From Fidelibacterota bacterium (GTDB lineage: Bacteria; Fidelibacterota; UBA2242): a stretch of DNA of 6,223 bases. This document shows, in pieces, positions 1-4,087 of the stretch (its first letter is position 1; the number at the start of each line of letters is the position of its first letter). The notes below the pieces were generated by a model, which saw only the letters and a program-made list of their open reading frames with translations, was not told the DNA's origin and did no database searches. The translations under genes and the position numbers were made by a program. The DNA lies in assembly GCA_023229045.1 (NCBI GenBank), contig JALOAB010000135.1, positions 1 through 6,223 on the forward strand. Direction: 5' to 3'.

Positions 1-734
1 GTTGTGCCCGTGCCGGTCTTTTTTCGGAAGGTTCCGGCATTATTGAATTCGGGCATATTACCCGAACTCAGGTCATTCCTGTGATATATTGACTCATTCG
101 TGGTCACTTCGAAAATTCCGCCGTCCAGATTATTAAAAGTGCCTCTATAATACATAACGAACGCCACGCCGGATTTTGCAAAATTTACGGTTCCGGCATT
201 ATTGACGACGCCATCCCAGTTGATCCTGCATTCGCCGCTGCCCTCCATGTCCATTACACCGCTTGAACTGATGTTGAAATCAGTGTTAGTAATATGACCG
301 CTGTTCCAGTTGCAGGTGCCATTGATCACAGTTTTGCCCGTGCCGGTTAAACCGTTGCTCTGGTTATCCAGACCGCCGCTCATATTCAACGTTCCGTTCA
401 CGGTCAGATCATCGCCGACACCGTTATTGATGGTCAGACTTTCAGAACTGCTCAGATCCACCGTCAGTGTCGCGCCCGCATCCACAACCGTCTGGTCGAT
501 GCTCAGGGTGGAGCTGATCGTGACCGTATGGCCGTTAAGTACGGTGACCACGCCGGATAAATTGTTAGGTGCTTGAACCGCATCCTGCCATTCGCTGCCG
601 CTGTAGGTCTGCCAGGTGGCGGTTGAGGTCCAGTTGCCGCTGGTTTTGGAGCGGTAATCGCCGGCGCTCTGGGCTGTCAGCAGGTTCCCAAAGATGAAAC
701 TGACTGCTATCAGCATGACAATGGTTTTCTTCAT
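1..734 (-). CDS. Secreted repeat-rich surface protein, N-terminal part (C-terminus beyond the left edge)
   Basis: The frame is open from an ATG at 734 to the left edge, giving 244 visible residues and no stop. A clear signal peptide opens it: MKK, a hydrophobic core at about residues 5-19, and likely cleavage after LLTA (21) or QSA (24). The mature protein begins GDYRSKTSGNW with a following TATW, then NGHTVTI and VVDAGATLTV. This layout is common at the start of large secreted proteins of Bacteroidota, Ignavibacteriota and Calditrichota. From about residue 75 on it is rich in Thr, Ser, Asn and Gly, with recurring short units (NNAGTVNF at 178, FNNAGTF at 230, LTGTGKT at 129, KTGTGT at 239). 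These suggest a right-handed beta-helix or hemagglutinin-like solenoid. Such proteins usually carry a C-terminal type IX secretion or anchoring domain, which would lie off the window. GGAGG sits 6 bases before the start. The gene stands 324 bases from the upstream operon, so it is probably expressed separately. It could be an adhesin, a cell-surface structural protein or the front of an enzyme; no catalytic domain is visible. Confidence 0.85.
   Translation of the reverse strand, partial: MKKTIVMLIAVSFIFGNLLTAQSAGDYRSKTSGNWTSTATWQTYSGSEWQDAVQAPNNLSGVVTVLNGHTVTISSTLSIDQTVVDAGATLTVDLSSSESLTINNGVGDDLTVNGTLNMSGGLDNQSNGLTGTGKTVINGTCNWNSGHITNTDFNISSSGVMDMEGSGECRINWDGVVNNAGTVNFAKSGVAFVMYYRGTFNNLDGGIFEVTTNESIYHRNDLSSGNMPEFNNAGTFRKKTGTGT
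30..46 (-). repeat. In-frame 17-base repeat, copy 1 (encodes NNAGT)
   Basis: The 17 bases at 30-46 are identical to those at 189-205. The copies are 159 bases (53 codons) apart and in the same frame, and both encode the NNAGT turn of the solenoid-like region. The DNA identity suggests recent internal duplication or conversion among repeat units. Confidence 0.7.
189..205 (-). repeat. In-frame 17-base repeat, copy 2 (encodes NNAGT)
   Basis: This is the identical partner of 30-46. It covers residues about 178-182 of the secreted protein, followed by VNF instead of FRK. Confidence 0.7.
331..347 (-). repeat. In-frame repeat encoding TGTGK, near-identical to 1-17
   Basis: The sequence matches positions 1-17 at 16 of 17 bases. 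The offset is 330 bases (110 codons), in frame, and both copies encode a TGTG element (LTGTGKT and KKTGTGT). This is a second family of repeat units within the same secreted protein. Confidence 0.6.
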
Positions 735-740
735 CTCTCA

Positions 741-745
741 CCTCC
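741..745 (-). promoter_or_regulatory. Ribosome binding site GGAGG fixing the start at 734
   Basis: On the minus strand the sequence reads GGAGG, then TGAGAG, then the ATG at 734, a spacing of 6 bases. This near-perfect Shine-Dalgarno sequence fixes the start of the secreted repeat protein and leaves a complete signal peptide directly after it. Confidence 0.8.
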
Positions 746-840
746 GTTTTTATCTCTAAAATGAAATCAAAAATCCCATATTTATGAAATGAAGTACATT
801 TCTTTCAGGTTAGATACGCCGTAATGAAAGATTCATACGC

Positions 841-858
841 TATTTTAATTTTAAAATA
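841..858. repeat. AT-only palindrome upstream of the repeat-protein gene
   Basis: TATTTTAA (841-848) and TTAAAATA (851-858) are exact inverted repeats with a 2-base centre, about 107 bases upstream of the ATG at 734. The centre is too short for an RNA hairpin, so a DNA-binding site or simply part of an AT-rich promoter upstream region is more likely. The surrounding DNA is very AT-rich, so chance is a real alternative. Confidence 0.35.
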
Positions 859-1058
859 CATTAAATAAAAGAGAATCATGGGACATTCGCGGACGCCTGG
901 TTCATTACTTGACAGGTATCACACCACTTGAACGGGTCGCCAGAAATATAGCGCCCGCGCCACTTACTTTCGCATGGGTGATTTTCCTTGCGAATAAATG
1001 GAGTTTGGTAAAGTACCCTGTGATCCGGTGCGATTATCTTTTCGGGCGATTCACCGGC

Positions 1059-2564
1059 TCAGAAACTGATCTTTAGTCGCAGATACGGCCAGAGATTTTC
1101 CATCAGATCAATTTCTTTGACATCATAGAGCGTATAGCGACCGTCGAATTCCGAACCTCGCGAGCCGCCCAGGATGAATGCTCCCAGAGTGATATCAAAA
1201 TTGCTGTAGGGCGAATAGCTGTATCCCGGCAGTAACGCATAACTGCCGTCATCCAGATTATTGAAAAATGCCAGACTGAATTTGTGATAATCCCGGATGG
1301 TTTTTTCCAGAAATAAAAAAGAATAATTGCGGGCGTTGACTAATTTTTCGCCGGATAGCACGGTCAGCAGATTATAATCATTTTTACTTTTGGCGCCGAC
1401 GCCCTGGTAGTAATATTCGAAGCGTGTATCGATCTCGATTCCGGGGATCAGGTAATCGAAGCCTACACACATTTCGAGATTGTCACTGAGACTGTAATCT
1501 TCAAGCAGGAATTTTTCGTCATTGCTGTCGCGCGGGAGGCGGAAGGCGAATTCGCCATACACGCCGAAGTCCCAGATCGCGCCGGCGAAGTCAAAACCGG
1601 TATAATAACTGCGTTTGTGATAGGGATGAGCCGGCAAATCGGCTGTCATTTCCGCCATTGCGCCCTGTTTGAACATATCCAGAACCGTGGCAGTGTCGCC
1701 CGCCGCCAGCAAGTCCGCCATCATCTGGTTGGCGACGATACCCTGGACATATTCCATGCCAGCTTCGGTCAGAATGTCATCAATCGGGCGATAGTCCAGA
1801 TCGTTATAGAGCACCTCCTTGATCCAGCTCAGCGACAGGTCGAATGCGCCGACGATGGTATTCAGTTTTATGCCATAGGGCAGGTTCTTGACGTCGCTGT
1901 CTTCCTGAAAAGCGGTCTTTTTCTGGGTTTTATCCTGGAAAGCCAAATAGGCTTCCAGCGAGAAACGGTTGGAAAGGGCGTAGCTGGGCAGAATCGCCAT
2001 CGTGCCGGGCGTATCCTCGGTGACCATATCCAGGAAAGGAGGGAAGGCGACCCGCGCCGTGGGATTGAAAACATAACCGGTGCCCCAGGCGACCGGGAAT
2101 TTGCCGAATTGCAGATCGAAATTGCCGAAGTTCGCCATGCCCCAGACATGATCGAAAAACATGCGCTGGTTGTAATCCTCCAGCGGAAAGTCACTCTGTG
2201 AAAAACCGGCAACGCCTAATTTCTCGTAAAGGACGTACGGATTCTGATTGCCGACGTTGGAAATGTAGGAAAATTCCAGGTGAAAACGCAGATTGGTCTC
2301 CGGACGCCAATCGCCTTTCAGGCGCAGAAGCAGGGCATTGCCAAATGACGGACGGGAAAATTCCCGATTGGTATAATCCAGGCTGGACTGGATATAATCG
2401 ATCAGATAACCATACAGACCGGAAGATTCTTCATGACCGCTTACATTAAATTTCTCTGAAGCATCCTCACCCCAGCCGCCAACCGGCGAATCACTCTCCT
2501 GGGCGGATGCAACCGACAGAATTATCAACATTGTCAGAACTATTGTATGATATTTTTTCACCAT
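1059..2564 (-). CDS. Predicted outer-membrane beta-barrel protein (DUF1302-like/porin-like)
   Basis: The protein has 501 residues. A signal peptide (KK, then a hydrophobic core at about 7-19) has a likely cleavage site after SVASA at 21. The rest alternates short amphipathic stretches rich in Tyr, Phe and Trp, as beta-barrel strands do, and the last residues LRLKISF end in the terminal Phe recognised by the BAM machinery. The segment at about 150-169 (LQFGKFPVAWGTGYVFNPTA) matches the GK..VAWGxG...NPT pattern of DUF1302-like and related barrels, which are often encoded beside RND exporters and LolA-like proteins. Residues about 261-310 look helical (DDILTEAGM..., NQMMADLLAAGD, VLDMFKQGAMAEM), an insertion within an otherwise strand-rich protein. 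It is the last gene of the apparent four-gene operon, 65 bases after the LolA-like gene, with a weak AAAGG 8 bases before its ATG. Its proposed role is the outer-membrane receptor or outlet for whatever the RND/LolA-like pair moves. The beta-barrel call is strong, but the substrate and exact family are uncertain. Confidence 0.8.
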   Translation of the reverse strand: MVKKYHTIVLTMLIILSVASAQESDSPVGGWGEDASEKFNVSGHEESSGLYGYLIDYIQSSLDYTNREFSRPSFGNALLLRLKGDWRPETNLRFHLEFSYISNVGNQNPYVLYEKLGVAGFSQSDFPLEDYNQRMFFDHVWGMANFGNFDLQFGKFPVAWGTGYVFNPTARVAFPPFLDMVTEDTPGTMAILPSYALSNRFSLEAYLAFQDKTQKKTAFQEDSDVKNLPYGIKLNTIVGAFDLSLSWIKEVLYNDLDYRPIDDILTEAGMEYVQGIVANQMMADLLAAGDTATVLDMFKQGAMAEMTADLPAHPYHKRSYYTGFDFAGAIWDFGVYGEFAFRLPRDSNDEKFLLEDYSLSDNLEMCVGFDYLIPGIEIDTRFEYYYQGVGAKSKNDYNLLTVLSGEKLVNARNYSFLFLEKTIRDYHKFSLAFFNNLDDGSYALLPGYSYSPYSNFDITLGAFILGGSRGSEFDGRYTLYDVKEIDLMENLWPYLRLKISF

Positions 2565-2629
2565 TCGCTGAACCTTTTCTAAGTACTAATTAGTTAACAA
2601 TCTGCGCGGTTTATTTGACCAATATTTGC
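2565..2629 (-). other. 65-base spacer between the LolA-like gene and the beta-barrel gene
   Basis: This is the longest gap inside the apparent operon. It contains the perfect 10-base palindrome ACTAATTAGT (2585-2594) and a weak AAAGG Shine-Dalgarno sequence before the ATG at 2564. There is no GC-rich hairpin with a T-run, so readthrough from the LolA-like gene is expected. A weak internal promoter cannot be excluded, but no clear -35/-10 pair is visible. Confidence 0.45.
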
Positions 2630-3373
2630 TCATTTGTAAAACCGCATCGGGTTGAAATATTTGTCATCGATCGGAACGTCGTATTGGGCGTCGTGCATAA
2701 TGACGATGGTTTTGCTCTGCTTGATCAGGTTGAGCATGGTCATGCGGGTCGGCATCAGGCGCCCGGAGATGGTCTTATATTCTTCGACGATGAGGTCTTT
2801 TTTATGTCCGTCCTCGGCGGAATAAAATTCGATTTTGGGCGACTGGTAGTTTTCCTTTAAAACCGTAATGATGACTTTGGAATAGGACGATTCTTTAGTC
2901 GGAATGCCTTCCAGCGTCCAGCTTTTATCATCCGATTTCAGGATTTTAAACGTATAGTTTTCTTCCATGGAACCGCCACCGAGGTCTTCATAAGTAAAGT
3001 CCCCGCCGACGCCTTGCACCGTCTGATCCTTCGATTTAGCGGCGATTTTGCGCACCCGCCCGGTGGAAGGGAAGTAAACCCATTGATCGCCTTCCAGCGA
3101 CAGGATTCGCAAGCCCTGAATGGATTTGGGCGTGATGAATTCCATATAGCTGTTGTCATCACCCTTGGCGTATGCCAGAACTTTCATTTCACGGTAATTG
3201 GCATTATCCTCGGAATAGGGATAGGTCAGCATACTCATCTTGGCGATGCTGGTACTGGTTTTAGCCATTTCATCGACTTTCCGGATAATATCGAGAACGT
3301 TTTCCTGCGCGAAAGTTTGAATTGCCATGACGAAAAATATTCCCGGAAAGAAAATCTTAAAATGTTTATTCAT
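2630..3373 (-). CDS. Periplasmic LolA-like protein, outer membrane lipoprotein-sorting protein family
   Basis: The protein has 247 residues. An N-terminal signal peptide (hydrophobic at about 6-19) has probable cleavage after TFA (22). There is no lipobox Cys, so the mature protein should be soluble in the periplasm. The mature start (ENVLDIIRKVDEMAK) is the usual amphipathic helix of this family. The central block WVYFPSTGRVRKI (98-110) followed by GGDFTYEDLG (123-132) is the most conserved region of the LolA-like family often annotated 'outer membrane lipoprotein-sorting protein' (COG2834). The fold is expected to be a half-barrel with a hydrophobic pocket. Members next to MMPL-type exporters are thought to carry lipids or other hydrophobic cargo rather than being the housekeeping LolA. 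AGAGGAG (3380-3386) lies 6 bases before the ATG, and the methyltransferase stop is 26 bases upstream. It fits as the shuttle between the RND exporter and the beta-barrel. The family call is firm; the cargo is unknown. Confidence 0.88.
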   Translation of the reverse strand: MNKHFKIFFPGIFFVMAIQTFAQENVLDIIRKVDEMAKTSTSIAKMSMLTYPYSEDNANYREMKVLAYAKGDDNSYMEFITPKSIQGLRILSLEGDQWVYFPSTGRVRKIAAKSKDQTVQGVGGDFTYEDLGGGSMEENYTFKILKSDDKSWTLEGIPTKESSYSKVIITVLKENYQSPKIEFYSAEDGHKKDLIVEEYKTISGRLMPTRMTMLNLIKQSKTIVIMHDAQYDVPIDDKYFNPMRFYK

Positions 3374-3399
3374 AACTGACTCCTCTCATGTTTTTATTA

Positions 3400-4071
3400 T
3401 TACCAAACAAAGGGTATCAAGCGGTATTTGACTTTTGCGGCATATTCACGATACCCCGCCAGTTCATTAAATAAGGTTTTATCCTCCAGGGCAGTGCGGA
3501 TTACGAAAAGTATGCTTAGTAAGATTGAGAAGGATAAGGCGTACCAGGCTCCCAGGGCGACCGGTGTAGCTAAAACCATCAAGAAATAGCCGATATAACC
3601 CGGATGACGGACGAATTTATACGGACCGCCGGTAGCGACCTGGTGGCTACGGTCGTCCTGGATTCGGACTTTGGTAGAAAAATAAAGATTGGAGACCATC
3701 GCCCAGGTGAAAAGCAGTGAGCCGGAGTAGGTAATAACCAAGCCGATAATGTGAATAATTCCGGATACATCGCCACTCCAACCGAACCGGTAATCCAGCC
3801 CAGCAACGATGTAGATACCGAGAAAAGGAAATATGGCGATATTGGTCAGTACCTTATCCCATTTTTTGACGTTGGTTTTTCTGCTACCACGTTCCTCGAT
3901 GACTTCGCGCGGCAGTACTAAGCCATTGAAAATCAGAATGACCACACCTACGGCGATGAAAATCCAGGCCCAGTTCCACCTTAAAGTTCCGGCTGAAATG
4001 AATAATATCGCTCCCTGTAAAAACAGGGTCGAGAATACCTGGATGTAACGGCGGATTATGGCGGTTTGCAT
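3400..4071 (-). CDS. ICMT/PEMT-type integral membrane methyltransferase
   Basis: The protein has 223 residues from the ATG at 4071. About five hydrophobic segments are visible (roughly 10-28, 34-53, 74-92, 104-126 and 160-191). The diagnostic C-terminal half follows: GGPYKFVRHPGYIGYF with the RHPGY core at 155-159, then LEDKTLFNEL and GYREYAAKVKYRLIPFVW at the end. These are the S-adenosylmethionine-binding motifs of the isoprenylcysteine carboxyl methyltransferase and phospholipid methyltransferase superfamily (Pfam ICMT/PEMT). Bacterial members have no prenylated-protein substrate and are mostly uncharacterised; small hydrophobic or lipid acceptors are assumed. The gene sits between the exporter and the LolA-like gene, 16 bases after the exporter stop and 26 before the next start, so it is translated as part of the same unit. 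The frame extends upstream to a TTG at 4110, which would overlap the exporter by 23 bases. I prefer the ATG because a perfect AAGGAGG precedes it. The family is sure; the substrate is not known. Confidence 0.88.
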   Translation of the reverse strand: MQTAIIRRYIQVFSTLFLQGAILFISAGTLRWNWAWIFIAVGVVILIFNGLVLPREVIEERGSRKTNVKKWDKVLTNIAIFPFLGIYIVAGLDYRFGWSGDVSGIIHIIGLVITYSGSLLFTWAMVSNLYFSTKVRIQDDRSHQVATGGPYKFVRHPGYIGYFLMVLATPVALGAWYALSFSILLSILFVIRTALEDKTLFNELAGYREYAAKVKYRLIPFVW

Positions 4072-4077
4072 TTGACG

Positions 4078-4084
4078 CCTCCTT
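4078..4084 (-). promoter_or_regulatory. Ribosome binding site AAGGAGG deciding the methyltransferase start at 4071
   Basis: A full consensus AAGGAGG lies 6 bases upstream of the ATG at 4071 and begins just after the exporter stop codon (4090-4088). It falls inside the coding frame of the alternative TTG start at 4110, which has no comparable site. The shorter 223-residue product is therefore preferred over 236 residues, and the two genes are adjacent but do not overlap. Confidence 0.8.
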
Positions 4085-4087
4085 ATA

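Larger units (their letters stand above)
735..1058. other. Intergenic region of 324 bases between the beta-barrel gene and the secreted repeat protein
   Basis: I find no supportable gene here. The part next to the repeat-protein gene (about 740-875) is AT-rich and is the likely place for its promoter and leader. It holds an 18-base AT dyad at 841-858 and a small inverted repeat, GAAATG (786-791) with CATTTC (797-802). I cannot point to a convincing -35/-10 pair or a Bacteroidota-type TAnnTTTG box with matching -33 element. The part next to the barrel gene (about 880-1058) is richer in GC. It contains a CCGGTG (1025-1030)/CACCGG (1052-1057) inverted repeat that lacks a following T-run on the transcribed strand. 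A 60-codon stretch is open in frame after the barrel stop but has no start codon of its own ahead of its Met at codon 52. Confidence 0.7.

Noticed and set aside
1025..1057. Inverted repeat CCGGTG/CACCGG just after the barrel stop as a terminator
   Set aside because: The stem is only 6 pairs with a 21-base loop, and no T-run follows in the direction of transcription. It is too weak to call as an intrinsic terminator.
1059..1061. TGA at the end of the barrel gene as recoded (selenocysteine or reassigned) codon
   Set aside because: The exporter and LolA-like genes also end in TGA at positions where their families normally end. The barrel already finishes in the expected terminal Phe. Translating past these stops gives no family-like sequence.
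1617..2201. Plus-strand open frame of 194 codons opposite the beta-barrel gene
   Set aside because: It is antisense to a well-supported coding region. The product has no signal peptide, domain or good ribosome binding site, so it is a shadow frame.
2585..2594. ACTAATTAGT palindrome in the 65-base spacer as an operator
   Set aside because: A single 10-base palindrome in AT-rich DNA is easily chance, and no promoter is evident around it.
2630..3373. Housekeeping LolA lipoprotein carrier
   Set aside because: The WVYFPSTGRVRKI...DFTYEDLG block belongs to the LolA-like family found beside MMPL exporters. No lolB, lolC, lolD or lolE neighbour is present, so the symbol lolA is not assigned.
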